Positions 42,657-53,373 of a stretch of 64,000 nt of DNA are shown piece after piece. A program made the translations under genes and the position numbers. The notes below the pieces were generated by a model that saw only the letters and a program-made list of their open reading frames with translations, searched no databases and was not told the origin of the DNA. This stretch comes from Craterostigma plantagineum (taxonomy: Eukaryota; Streptophyta; Magnoliopsida; Lamiales; Linderniaceae): the NCBI GenBank assembly GCA_027422505.1, contig JAPQWV010000018.1:11798001-11862000 (forward strand), given 5' to 3'. Position 1 is the stretch's first letter; each line of letters begins with the position of its first letter.

Positions 42657-43276
42657 CCGATAGGGTGCCTGCGCCGGAGCCTTCGCGCCCGGCTCCAGCT
42701 CATCTGATGGTTGATCGCGCGCCTTGGTGGCAGCTCCTTGGGAAGTTCGACCGGTATCAAGTCCTCGAACTCGGACAGCACCTCGGCCAGCTCCTTCGGC
42801 ACATCGTCCGCACTCTTCCCGTCATCGAGCAGTAAAGCCGCCACAAAAGTAGGCTCGCCTCGTCGCAGCCCATCATCGAGTTGTAGGGCCGAAATCGCCT
42901 CGGCCTGCCGCGGCCCCGCCTCCTCGCGTCGGCCCGCGCACTCAACTCGCCCACAACAGTCTCCAATCTTGATCTCGTGCCTCGAAGGATCGATCGTCAC
43001 CTTCGCTGCCCGTAAGAAGTCTAGCCCCAAAATAAGATCGTAATCGTCTAACTCCGTCACCGTTAGATCGATCCGCCCCGTCCAACCGCCCACGCTAAGT
43101 GTCGACCTCGCAAGGCCGCTTACCTCCGTAGACCTCGAGTTGATGGGCTTGATGGTGGCCTTGTAGTAGCGGACATCTAGCTTCAAATCCTTGATCAACC
43201 GTCTCGCCACAAAGGTATGCGAAGCGCCCGTGTCGACGAGTCCGAACACCTCGACCTCGTTCACCCTGCACTTCAC
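42653..43276 (-). CDS. G1 aspartic protease region (207 aa), copy 2
   Basis: Retropepsin motif VDTGASHTF and LILGLDFLRAAKV are present, as in copy 1. The start is a GTG overlapping the Gag stop, and the C-terminus is shifted out of frame near 42708. It would be made only as a frameshift product of Gag. Confidence 0.85.
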   Translation of the reverse strand: MKCRVNEVEVFGLVDTGASHTFVARRLIKDLKLDVRYYKATIKPINSRSTEVSGLARSTLSVGGWTGRIDLTVTELDDYDLILGLDFLRAAKVTIDPSRHEIKIGDCCGRVECAGRREEAGPRQAEAISALQLDDGLRRGEPTFVAALLLDDGKSADDVPKELAEVLSEFEDLIPVELPKELPPRRAINHQMSWSRARRLRRRHPIG

Positions 43277-44334
43277 AAAAAGTAAGTCCGCCGTGGTAGG
43301 TACGCTATTGCTACGATCCGAAGGGGATTCATGCGCACAATCTCAGCGTCAGGCTCTCTCCCCACAGCCGTCGTGGCCACGTGGGCCCGCGCTCCCTTCG
43401 GACACTGCCGCGCCCGGTGGCCCGGGAGCCCGCAAGTGTAACACCCGCCCTTTGCGCTAGCCGCGCCCTCCGACGCCGGCTCCTTTCCCTTGGACTTGTT
43501 TCCACCACCCTTCTTCTTTTGAGCTTTTTTCTTCTGATTGGTCGCGTTAGAAGTGGTTGCCACGTTCTCCTTCTCTGCGGCCTGTTGCTCGGTCAGCCTT
43601 ATCTCGATAAGCCGCTCCGCAACGGCATAAGCTGTCGCAAGGTCCTGGACACCTTGCCGAGTAAGCTCCAGTTGGGCCCAAGGCTTGAGCCTGCCTTTGA
43701 AGTGGAATAGACGGTCCATCTCCGACATGTCGTGGATGCCGAGCATGATCGAGGCGTACTCGCGCACATAGTCCCGAACCGAACCCGTGTGCTTGAGCCT
43801 AACCAACATCTCCCTCGCCGCCCACGTCGAGTTCCCTGGCAGAAACTGTGCCTCAAGCTCACGCTTAAAGTCGGCCCAAACCGCAAGTCTCGGCCTCCCC
43901 TGCTCCGAGTCCTGCGTAAGCCGCGTGTGCCACCACAGTTTGGCGTCGTCCTCGAGATAGTTCAACGCCACCTCCACCTTGTCCGCCTCCTGTATTCCCG
44001 CTCCATGGAAATACGCCTTCACATCGTAGAGGAAGTTTTGCAACTCCCTCGCATCTCGAACTCCCGAAAAGGCGCGCGGCTCGCGCGCGGTCTTCCTGCC
44101 CGTCGACGCGGCCAATGCCGTCATGCCACCCGCCACCAAGATTCGAAGCGCCCCATGCTCCGCTTCGATTCTTGCCATCCTCGCCACGTCCGCTGCCCTC
44201 TCGCCCTTGAGTTCCGCAACTTCGGCCAACACATCCGTAAGGTTGGGAAGACCGTCGAGGATCACTTGTTGCGCCGCGACCCTCGCTTCCAGGTCGGTCA
44301 ATCGAACCACCGTCGATCTGACCCCGTCTGCCAT
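43273..44334 (-). CDS. gag: G1 Gag (about 353 aa), copy 2
   Basis: The ATG at 44334 (MADGVRSTVV) is the first in frame inside the primer site. The capsid region YLEDDAKLWWHTRL, the Lys-rich linker and the knuckle CYTCGLPGHRARQC are as in copy 1. There are no internal stops. The end overlaps the protease frame at a run of five T. Confidence 0.9.
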   Translation of the reverse strand: MADGVRSTVVRLTDLEARVAAQQVILDGLPNLTDVLAEVAELKGERAADVARMARIEAEHGALRILVAGGMTALAASTGRKTAREPRAFSGVRDARELQNFLYDVKAYFHGAGIQEADKVEVALNYLEDDAKLWWHTRLTQDSEQGRPRLAVWADFKRELEAQFLPGNSTWAAREMLVRLKHTGSVRDYVREYASIMLGIHDMSEMDRLFHFKGRLKPWAQLELTRQGVQDLATAYAVAERLIEIRLTEQQAAEKENVATTSNATNQKKKAQKKKGGGNKSKGKEPASEGAASAKGGCYTCGLPGHRARQCPKGARAHVATTAVGREPDAEIVRMNPLRIVAIAYLPRRTYFL

Positions 44335-44336
44335 CA

Positions 44337-44348
44337 GCTTTGATACCA
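44337..44348 (-). other. G1 primer binding site, copy 2
   Basis: The minus strand reads TGGTATCAAAGC, five bases from the LTR end at 44354. Confidence 0.85.
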
Positions 44349-44353
44349 ACTTT

Positions 44354-44574
44354 TGTTACGCCGGAAAAGACTTATTTTCGCCAAATCCCTAGCCTCAAAC
44401 GCGCGCAACACAGCTCTTCCTTGGCTTACTCCGCGCGCGCGCTTCGTAACCAAGGCAAGACACGCCCTCACCGATACTCGCCTTACCCAAACGAAAACGT
44501 AAAGACAAGTAATATAGCCGAAGGGCCGGCCAACTCGAATTTGGCCTTTCTTTATTTCGCACAAAGAAATTACA
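44354..44574 (-). repeat. G1 5' LTR, part 1, copy 2
   Basis: This matches 11016-11238 but is two bases shorter in the CG run. It ends with TTACA (44570-44574), the G2 target duplication. Confidence 0.92.
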
Positions 44575-47500
44575 TGTAGCGCCCCGTTTTCTATTACCTT
44601 TTTACGCAGCTATAAAATATTCATATATATTTTTCGCGATTTCCATAACCATTTCCTTTAACAAAATGGGTGCGTACATCCAATCTAGTTCATTTCACAA
44701 TAATGTACATATATGTACCTATCATACGAGTCACAAAATGTAACAGTCTAAAACCGTTTCTATTCTATATGCTAACGATGAACCAGAGGGGAGCAGGAGG
44801 AGAGCGTAGTTGGCCAACCTTGAATCCATGCTTTATGATATGCTTTCTACGCAGCCTGCTAATTGTCTACAACAACTGTGAAGACACCGATTCAGAGTAT
44901 GATTGCAACATGTTAACTAATAACATATAAGTAATAAGGTAAGCAGTTCCATTTTCGTCAATACCATAGCCGTTTTCAATCATGAAGTCATTGTTCACAT
45001 AATCGTCATTCATACGATCCGTAGATCACATGCCATTTTATATGTTTGTTTATTTTGATACTCCCGTTATAGACTAGCTAGACTCGTGTTCTGTAAGCCC
45101 AGTCGGCGCCCATGCATGGGACTCTGTCAATACTGTAAATATCTGTATGTGCCTGTACAGGACTCTGTCATCCCCTGATTTGAAGGGAAGTAACTATCAT
45201 CCCCCGATTTGAAGGGAAGTATGTCGTAGCATCCGTATCGTACTATCCGTAGTCTTAGCAGTCATAACGGTTTCTCCTTTCATTTATATGTATGCAATGC
45301 TATATAAAATACTTTATATGACACATAAATCATATGTAGGCACTTTACGGTCACGTAATTCATATCGATCCGTAAATAACATATAAAGCACATATTAGTC
45401 AATTAATCCATATAAAGCATGAAGCACACAAGGCGCATAAGGTACATGTTGCAAATCATACTCACAAGTTTCGCCTATTTTCTCCGCTCGCTTAAGCAAC
45501 CTTGTCCTTGCCCTTATCGGACTCCTGACCTATACAATTATTTTATCCGTAAATATGAAATCCTATAATGATTTGCGTGCGTGATATGCATGCTTTATTA
45601 TGCATAATCGTTCCTATCCGTAGCCTTTACCAGAAACCCTAACTTATTTTATATCAAAACCCTAAATATCGAACATTTTATATGATATTAAAATTCCTTA
45701 TATCTGTATCACAATTCTTTTTATCTCGAAATTCTATTTAATTACATTACTAACTTTCGAAATCATATCTCGACATTCTATCTACTTGGATTTCAAAATT
45801 TCAAACCATAACTTGAAATTATAACTCGATATTATGTATAACTGAATTGCTAAATTTCGACATCTTTCTTGCTATATGTCGACATGTCTCGAGATCAATT
45901 ATATGATAATGTTCAATTTCGAAATTTCGATGTCTAATTCGAACTCATAACTCGAGATCATTTATCGAGATCTTCGCTAGTTTAACATGTCGAGATTTTC
46001 AAGTATTAATAGGTCGAGATTTAACGTGTCGAGATTTTCAAGGTCGAGATCTTCAAACATAATATAGAGAATTTCGGAACATCTCATCGAAGATTTCGAA
46101 ACATGTTTCGTCATTTTCCTAATCATTTTCAAAACATGTCTCGACATTCTCTAACCAATTTCAAAGCACCTCTCGACATTCTATCTAATTGGGTTTTAAA
46201 ATCTCGAATCATAACATAAGTCAGACATTATAACTCGACATCTTCACTCGAAATCTTCCTTATTTATCTCGAAATCTATCTAAATTTCCTATGAAAACAT
46301 TATCTTGCAAAGTACCATTTCGACATCTAATTCCGAGATCTATCTAATCCGATCAAACCCTAATATTTTTAAGAACATAAAGAATTTCTCTAAAGGTTTC
46401 AAACTCATTTCAAACTCTAACACGTGTCTTTATACCAAAACCATCCGACTAAACAAGTATGAAGTTCTTTCACTATCCTAAAAGAAACCCTAATATTTCC
46501 ATAAACTTCAGCCAAAATAAAAGCTTCCAAATCGAAATTCTGAAGTTCTTAATCTTCTAAATGCTAGAGAGGGTCATATATCGAAAGCTACCTATTCAAA
46601 ATATTAAAATCGTCTAAGTATATTTTCCTCCAAAAGACCCGAGCTTCTTTGAGATCCTCACATGTTTTAATACAAAATCATCCCAATAAACATATATGCG
46701 ACACCCTTTCGTAGTAATCTGGTATAAATATATCTATCAAGATTATAACAAAAGTGTCTTACCCTTCCTTTAGCTTAATAAAAATCGAATTCTTGTCTCT
46801 GTTCAATCCGTAGCTTCCGAAAGTTGTGAAGGTAGTATAATGTATTCCTTCCTTATTTATCTTAAGAATTGCGTGTTGAAGCAAGAAAATGACGTTGATC
46901 TAGACTTTATTGATATTTATCATAACTCTAAGAAAAACTTGTTATTTTATTATTATTTCACTTTTCCTCACAAGTAAGTTTTCGAACTATGATTGCGAAT
47001 TCAATTCGCAAAAACTATTATTTATTTCCTTTCAATTCTTATTTGCAATTGACGTGTTGTAACGACCAATTGACATCTACACCTTATTAATGCTTTATCA
47101 TAACTCTACCTAATACCTATTATACTATTATTTAAAATTATTTCTATCATGACTTGGTTTTCATAACTTTATTTAAGAAGACTTTCTACGTAACACTTTC
47201 CTTTCTCAATTCGTAAAACTCTTATGCCCCGCAAAACATGATTCGCAAATTTCTTTAGAGTCGTGACACAATTCGCAAACTACCTCCCATTCGTCAAATT
47301 CTTACTTGGTCTCATAATTCATGGAAGTCCTTATGCCCCGTAAAATATAACCTCCTTTAATGGTTTGCGAAGTCTTTATGACTCGCAAAACATCACTTCT
47401 TTTAATTCAAAAAGAAAAATACTATGTTTAGAAAATTCTAACTTTTATAACATTCATTCCCTTACATCTGCCTTTCTTTAAGAACCTAGGACTATAATAC

Positions 47501-47619
47501 TTTAAATTCTTTATCCTACATATACTTCTTGTTTTAAAATGACTTATATGAATGCATGAATGAATGCATGAATTTATGTAAATGCATGAAATTATAATAT
47601 GAAGTTTCGGTTCCTGACA
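44575..47619 (-). repeat. G2 3' LTR (3045 bp), copy 2
   Basis: Equal to 11239-14283 except for a substitution at 46573. Non-coding and AT-rich, with the TCGA-word-rich stretch at about 45756-46296. Confidence 0.9.
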
Positions 47620-47636
47620 ATTCTTCCCCCCTTTTA
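47620..47636 (-). other. G2 polypurine tract, copy 2
   Basis: The minus strand reads AAAAGGGGGGAAGAAT before TGTCAGGAACC. Confidence 0.85.
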
Positions 47637-47687
47637 AAAATTTCGACCTCGAAATTTCGTACCTGTTTCGGTCAATAACCATGGGTA

Positions 47688-48350
47688 CTAGGTCTTTATA
47701 CTTTCTATTGTTTCCCACGTAGCTTCACGAGCTGAATGATTCTTCCATCTCACTTTTACCATCGGAATTGTTTGATTTCGTAACTTCTTGTCAGCATATT
47801 CCAGGACTTCTGCAGGTTCTTCTACATAATTAAGATCCTCAGAAACATTTATCGGCTCATCATGCAGAATATGAGTAGGATCTGATCTGTATCGTCGCAA
47901 CATACTAACGTGGAACACATTGTGTATCTGTGAAAGTTCATGTGGTAGTGCTAATCGGTATGCTAACGGTCCAATTCTTTCAAGTACCTCGTACGGCCCG
48001 ATATAACGCGGACTTAACATTCCTTTCTTTCCAAATCGCAATACACCTTTCCAAGGAGATACTCGCAAAAATACTTTCTCCCCAACTTCATATTCCATTT
48101 CTCGTCGATGTTGGTCTATATAACTCTTTTGTCTATCTTGGGCCGCTTTAAGTCGACTCTTTACTATTTTAATCTTTTCCATTGTATCCTGAATCAAATC
48201 CGGTCCTTCCAATACTTGTTCTCCTTCCATATCCCAACAGATTGGGTTACGACATTTCCGGCCGTATAAAGCTTCATATGGGGCCATTCCAATACTTGAA
48301 TGGAACTGATTATTATAGGCAAATTCCATTAACGCAATATAATCGTCCAT
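47688..48350 (-). pseudogene. G2 integrase C-terminal domain and tail, copy 2
   Basis: The 220-codon piece is as in copy 1: YIGPYEVLERIG, VFHVSMLRRY and the chromodomain-like VKVRWKNHSAREATWE. It is cut off from the core by the same stop and frame change. Confidence 0.85.
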
Positions 48351-48415
48351 GATCCTTTAAATTCGATTACGCACGCTCAAAGCATATCTTCCAATGTCTG
48401 TATTGTCCTTTCTGA

Positions 48416-48982
48416 CTATCCGTCTGTCTGTGGATGAAACGCGGTACTAAAATGTAGTTTAGTTCCGAGCGTTTCCTGTAAATTTCCCCAAAATCTGGAA
48501 GTAAATCGGGGATCACGATCAGATACTACGGACGTAGGTACTCCATGTAGTCGAATTATTTCATTAACGTATCTTTTCGCCAAATATTCCAGCGTAGAAC
48601 CCCATCTAAATGGTAGGAAATGAGCTGATTTCGTAAGTCTGTCGACAATTACCCACACGGCATCATTTTTCTTAGCCGTTGGAGGAAGTCCATAAAGAAA
48701 ATCCATCGTTATTCGCTCCCATTTCCAAACAGGTATGGGTAAAGGATGTAATTTACCAGCTGGCGCTTGGTGTTCAGCTTTGATTTGCTGACACGTTAAA
48801 AATTTTAAAACGTACTCGGCCACATCCTTCTTCATTCTTGGCCACCAATAATGAGTTTTAAGGGTCCGATACATCTTCGTACTGCCTGGATGCATAGCAT
48901 AAGGAGCGGTATGTGCCTCTTCCATTATCTCTTGTTGAAGATTATCGATATCAGGAACACATATACGACCATTTATTGTCAA
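48416..48982 (-). pseudogene. G2 integrase core, copy 2
   Basis: Asp residues lie in ITMDFLYGLPP and VVSDRDPRFTSRFW. A TAG follows HPQTDG before the catalytic Glu segment, as in copy 1. Confidence 0.88.
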
Positions 48983-49530
48983 AGTCCCATTTCATCTATC
49001 ACAAAAGACTTCCCTAATCCTTGTTGCACTTTATCAGCAATCTTAGCTAGCTTTTCATCTTTAAACTGTACTTGTCTAATTCGATCTAACATGATAGGTC
49101 GAACTATAATTGAGGCACAGATAGCACCGGTATTGTCTACTTTCATCTCTGTATTCATCTTCCTGAGGTCAGTTAGACTTGATAAAGAACATATCGATAA
49201 GTAGGAAACGGTACCATACGATTTTCGACTTAAGGCGTCAGCAACAACGTTGGCCTTTCCACGGTGATATTCTATAGTACAGTCGTAATCCTTTAACAGC
49301 TCAATCCACCGCCTCTGTCTCATACTCAGTTCCTTCTGGCTCAATAGATATTTCAGACTTTTATGATCGGTAAATATCTGAAATGTTGCACCATATAAGT
49401 AGTGTCGCCATATCTTCAGTGCGAATACTACGGCCGCTACTCTAAGTCGTGAGTTGGATAAGATGTTTCGTATGGCTTCAGCTGTCGAGATGCGTACGCC
49501 ACTACTTTGCCGTGTTGCATTAGCACGCAT
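48979..49530 (-). pseudogene. G2 RNase H and connection, copy 2
   Basis: [20 protein letters not shown] and DALSRKS mark the downstream half of RNase H. The first strand of the fold is lost in the broken stretch upstream. Confidence 0.85.
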
Positions 49531-49554
49531 CCTAGTCCTTGGTACGACGCATCA

Positions 49555-50127
49555 CTATAGATCACAAAACCATCTGTTCCTGATGGGATAGTTAACACAG
49601 GTTGTTAGTCGTTCTCTTAATTCTTCAAAACTCCTTTGACATTCCTCGGTCCACTTAAATAAAACTCCTTTACGTAATAACTTTGTCATTGGGGTTGCTA
49701 TTAGTGAGAAATTTTCGACGAACCGTCGATAATACCCGGCCAATCCCAGAAAACTACGAACTTCTACTAGATTTTTAGGGCTCTCCCACTTGATCACAGC
49801 TTCAATTTTGCTGCGATCGACTTGAATACCTTTGCCTGAAACTACATGCCCCAGAAATACTACTTGATCCAACCAGAACTCGCACTTTGAAAGTTTCGCA
49901 TACAATTTCTTTTCCCGTAGGGTTTGGAGTACAATCTTCAAATGTTGTTCGTGCTCCTCTTTTGACTTGGAGTATATTAGAATAGCGTCAATAAAGACGA
50001 TCACAAACTGGTCTAAGTAGGGTCGGAAGACATCATTCATCAATGCCATAAAAACGGCAGGAGCATTCGTTAATCCAAAGGGCATAACTTGTTCTAAAGG
50101 CCGTCTTTGGAATATCACCATCAGCAA
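49555..50127 (-). pseudogene. G2 RT palm and thumb (190 codons), copy 2
   Basis: Palm and thumb are in one frame here: [45 protein letters not shown] and [15 protein letters not shown]. The catalytic box has Ala for the second Asp in both copies. Copy 1 lacks one T near 16585 and is split. The finding that both copies share FIDA dates that change before the duplication. Confidence 0.9.
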
Positions 50128-51583
50128 TCTTCAATTGATGATATCCCGATATCAGATCGATTTTTGAAAAGACCCTAGCACCTTGCAACTGATCGAATAA
50201 ATCATCGATCCGAGGCAACGGATATTTATTTTTCACCGTTACCTTATTCAACTGCCGGTAGTCGATACACAATCTGAGCGTTCCATCCTTCTTTTTGACG
50301 AAGATAACAGACGCTCCCCAAGGTGATACACTCGGTCTTATATAACCCTTATCTAATAACTCCTTCAGCTGTACCTTTAATTCATTCAATTCTATCGGAG
50401 CCATTCGATACGGTGGAATGGAAATTGGCGCCGTGCCCGGTTGAAGTTCTATAGTAAACTCTGTATCTCGGTCGGGAGGTAATCCTGGTAACCCTTCGGG
50501 AAAGACATCAGGATATTCACTGACTACTGAAATATTTTCTATTTTCGGTCCACTTAACAGCATATCTATAACATAGGCTACATACCCTTCGCATCCTTTA
50601 CTAATCATCTTAGAAGCTTCTAAGTTTGATATCCGATGTGCCATCCGTACGTTCGTTTCCCCCTTAAGTATTACATGGGTTTGATCTGTAGGGGTCAATT
50701 CAATTTCCTTTTTGAAACAATCAAGCTTTGCCCTGTATCTTGACAACCAGTCCATGCCTAATATTACGTCAAAATCCATTAAAGAAATGACGAATAGGGT
50801 TGCTCTCATTTCTATCCTTTCGCTGACAACTTTACATTCTGGGTATACGGTGTTTACTATAACTATTTCTCCTGTTGGAAGTCGAACGTATAACTCATCC
50901 TCTAGGGGTTCGGGTTTATCAGGTAATAATGATGCAAATGTTTGTGACATGAATGAATGAGTGGCACCTGGATCGAATAAAACATATGCATCAATATCAC
51001 AGATAGATAATTTACCCGTAATCACGTGTGATCCCTCTTTGGCCTCCTCACGAGTCATGGTGAAAATTCTGGCTTGTGCTGGCGGTCTATAGGCTTGGCT
51101 TCCTATATTTCCTATTCCTGAGCCTGTACTAAATGGTCCTCGACCTCTTCCCTTTCCACGGTTTGTGGATGGTCCACTCACTCTCGATTGGTCTACTGTA
51201 GGTTCTGCTCGCAATGTTGGGCAATTCCTAGCTATATGTCCTGGTTGCCCACATGTAAAACATTCGCCTGTGAGCCATCTACATACACCCCTGTGGTTCT
51301 TCCCACAGTGTTCACATGTTGGTATTTGTTGCGAAGTCTCTATACCCCGTCCAGTAGTTCTTGGCCCGCCTGTACTGCCCTTTGCAGAGCCACTTTGAAC
51401 ACTAATTGGTCTAGGCGAACTATACACCTTTTTCATTTTTCCACTAGACGACTCTTCGCCTAACCTTCGTTTACTACTTTGAAAATTCCGAGATTCGGTT
51501 TCTGATCTTTCGGCGCGAATAGCTGCCGCCCTCAATTTCCCATCGGACTCCATATCTGAGGGCGTGATGCGATTTCTAATCAT
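50033..51583 (-). pseudogene. G2 truncated Gag, protease and RT fingers (516 aa), copy 2
   Basis: The frame starts at [13 protein letters not shown], carries [12 protein letters not shown] and [14 protein letters not shown], protease [13 protein letters not shown] (Pro in the D-S-G turn) and [17 protein letters not shown]. It then reads through the RT fingers ([34 protein letters not shown]). It ends in a frameshift near 50100, where a short deletion removes the residues before VMPFG. The capsid part of Gag is missing. Confidence 0.9.
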
Positions 51584-51722
51584 ATAGCGAAGTACGGCTT
51601 CGAATCTTGTTCTATAGGTAGCGGATCACCTATTGCCCTTTGCCTATATATGCAAGAAAAGTTTAAGGGCAATCCATAACAATGCACATAATATGCAAAT
51701 GTCTACAGAACCTAAAGCCTAG

Positions 51723-51734
51723 GCTCTGATACCA
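51723..51734 (-). other. G2 primer binding site, copy 2
   Basis: The minus strand reads TGGTATCAGAGC, five bases inside the LTR that starts at 51740. Confidence 0.92.
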
Positions 51735-51739
51735 CTACA

Positions 51740-51802
51740 TGTAGCGCCCCGTTTCCTATTACCTTTTTACGCAGCTATAAAATATTCATATAAAATTTTT
51801 CC
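51740..51802 (-). repeat. G2 5' LTR, outer fragment, copy 2
   Basis: This equals 18402-18464. It ends with TTTCC, the Cassandra target duplication (51798-51802). Confidence 0.88.
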
Positions 51803-52269
51803 TGTGGCGACCCATTCCATACCGGGTGTCACTATAGCATCGGTCCCTACCGGGACCAGTGGGGTTGGGCCCACCACACCCGACTGATAGTCTGGCCACA
51901 CTGTATCACCATTTAACCTTTTAGCGTGCTTCGTGCACTCGCTCACACGCGCCCTGAGAAACTTCCCAGGGGGTCACCCATCCTTAGATTGCCCCAAGTC
52001 AAGCACGCTTAACTTCGGAGTTTCTATAGATGGACTCCTGAAAAGGTAGGTCGACCTTGGTGACATGAGTAGTACTATCAATTCTCTTATACGATTCTTA
52101 GCCTGACACGCCCATACATTGTCAGTCTCAGGATCCCCTCTCATTCGGGTGTCGGATCGGTTCGTTCACGTACCCCTTCGCCTAGAAGCCTGCCAGGAGC
52201 CGCTCCTTGTCCGTGCACCTCTCTGGCACCGACGATCACTCCCCGCCCTCATCGGCCCCGGGCGTCACA
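51803..52269 (-). mobile_element. Cassandra-type TRIM solo LTR, copy 2
   Basis: The 467 bp equal copy 1, with TTTCC at 51798-51802 and 52270-52274. The 5S-derived region is at 51959-52025. Confidence 0.88.
51959..52025 (-). ncRNA. 5S rRNA-derived segment in Cassandra LTR, copy 2
   Basis: The same box A-like AAGTTAAGCGTGCTTG and box C-like GGATGGGTGACC as in copy 1. It lacks the 5' part of a 5S gene. Confidence 0.85.
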
Positions 52270-52274
52270 TTTCC

Positions 52275-52433
52275 CTTACCACTGTCTTTCTTTAAGAACC
52301 TAGGACTATAATACTTTAAATTCCTTATCCTACATATACTTCTTGTTTTAAAATGACTTATATGAATGCATAAATGAATGCATAAATTTATGTAAATGCA
52401 TGAAATTATAATATGAAGTTTCGGTTCCTGACA
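52275..52433 (-). repeat. G2 5' LTR, inner fragment, copy 2
   Basis: This equals 18937-19095 and ends TCCTGACA before TTACA. Confidence 0.88.
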
Positions 52434-52438
52434 TTACA

Positions 52439-53373
52439 ATAGGACTTGAACGGATCGGACACGCCCCGAACTCGTTCGACTCGATCGCACACAAGTCTAC
52501 CCAAATCCTATCGTCCCTTCGACCGGGATCTTACAACGCTAAAATCCCTCGCCGGGACTACCCCAAACGCAATCCCGACAACCCTTGGAACACTCGACAA
52601 ACTCGCACAATTCGCCTAAGTGTTTCGCTCTTGAGTGCTTCGTCGCTCGATGCCTTTTTTTTGGCTTGGGCGAATGGGTGCTATTTATAGGCCCTAAGCT
52701 TCCTTTTGTGACTTGGTAAAGATCTCCCAAAAAGATCTCCATATCTTGTTTCCATATCTCCTAAATATAGTAAATACTCAAACAAGATCCTCCTAAAAGA
52801 TCTCAAACCCTTTTTGGACCAAATCACCTTCCTTTGAAAGCTTCCACGGACTCGGCGAGCCGCAGCCCCGCCATCGCCCGTGCTCGTGCCGCGCGGCCAT
52901 CACGTCGCCCAGCCCCGCGCGCCCAGTGCCGCGCGCGCACATTCGGCCTGGCCCTCGTGGCCAAGCCGCGCCGTGGGGAGGCCGTGTCGCCCAGCTGGTC
53001 CGCCCGGTTGGTCGTGGCCTGGTCTCGGCCCCGGCCGGCAGCACGCGAGCGCGTCGCGGTCCGGCCGCGGCCTAGATGGCTCGACCCGATCCGACCCGCT
53101 CCGTCTTGACCCGGTCCGACCCGCCTCGAACTGACCCGTCCTGACCCATGGTCCGACCCGTGGGTCGACCTCCGTTCTCCAAGGGTTGGCAGCGCCGTAG
53201 CCGGTGTGGCCCGTGTCGTCCCGTCGATTACCGCTCCAAACCTCCACGTCCCGAACGGCCTCCAATCTCCGGACATCGTCTAAGTGTCGTAAAGACTCCG
53301 TGCCTTAGCCGCGCACGCCTTCGTTTGGTAAACCTGTCGAAGACCCAGGTTAGTGGAACTTACGTTCGTGACA
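52439..53373 (-). repeat. G1 5' LTR, part 2, copy 2
   Basis: This equals 19101-20034 with one extra A in a homopolymer near 52730. The TATA box is at 52682-52689. Confidence 0.92.

Larger units (their letters stand above)
44575..52433 (-). mobile_element. Ty3/gypsy element G2, copy 2
   Basis: TTACA flanks it at 44570-44574 and 52434-52438. The layout equals copy 1. Frames are longer in this copy because single bases missing in copy 1 are present near 49921 and 50318. Confidence 0.93.
38672..53373 (-). mobile_element. Ty3/gypsy element G1, copy 2
   Basis: Structure is identical to copy 1, with TATAT at 38667-38671 and 53374-53378. The gag, protease and pol frames have the same lengths in both copies, so no disabling change separates them since duplication. 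G2 is nested at 44575-52433. Confidence 0.95.
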
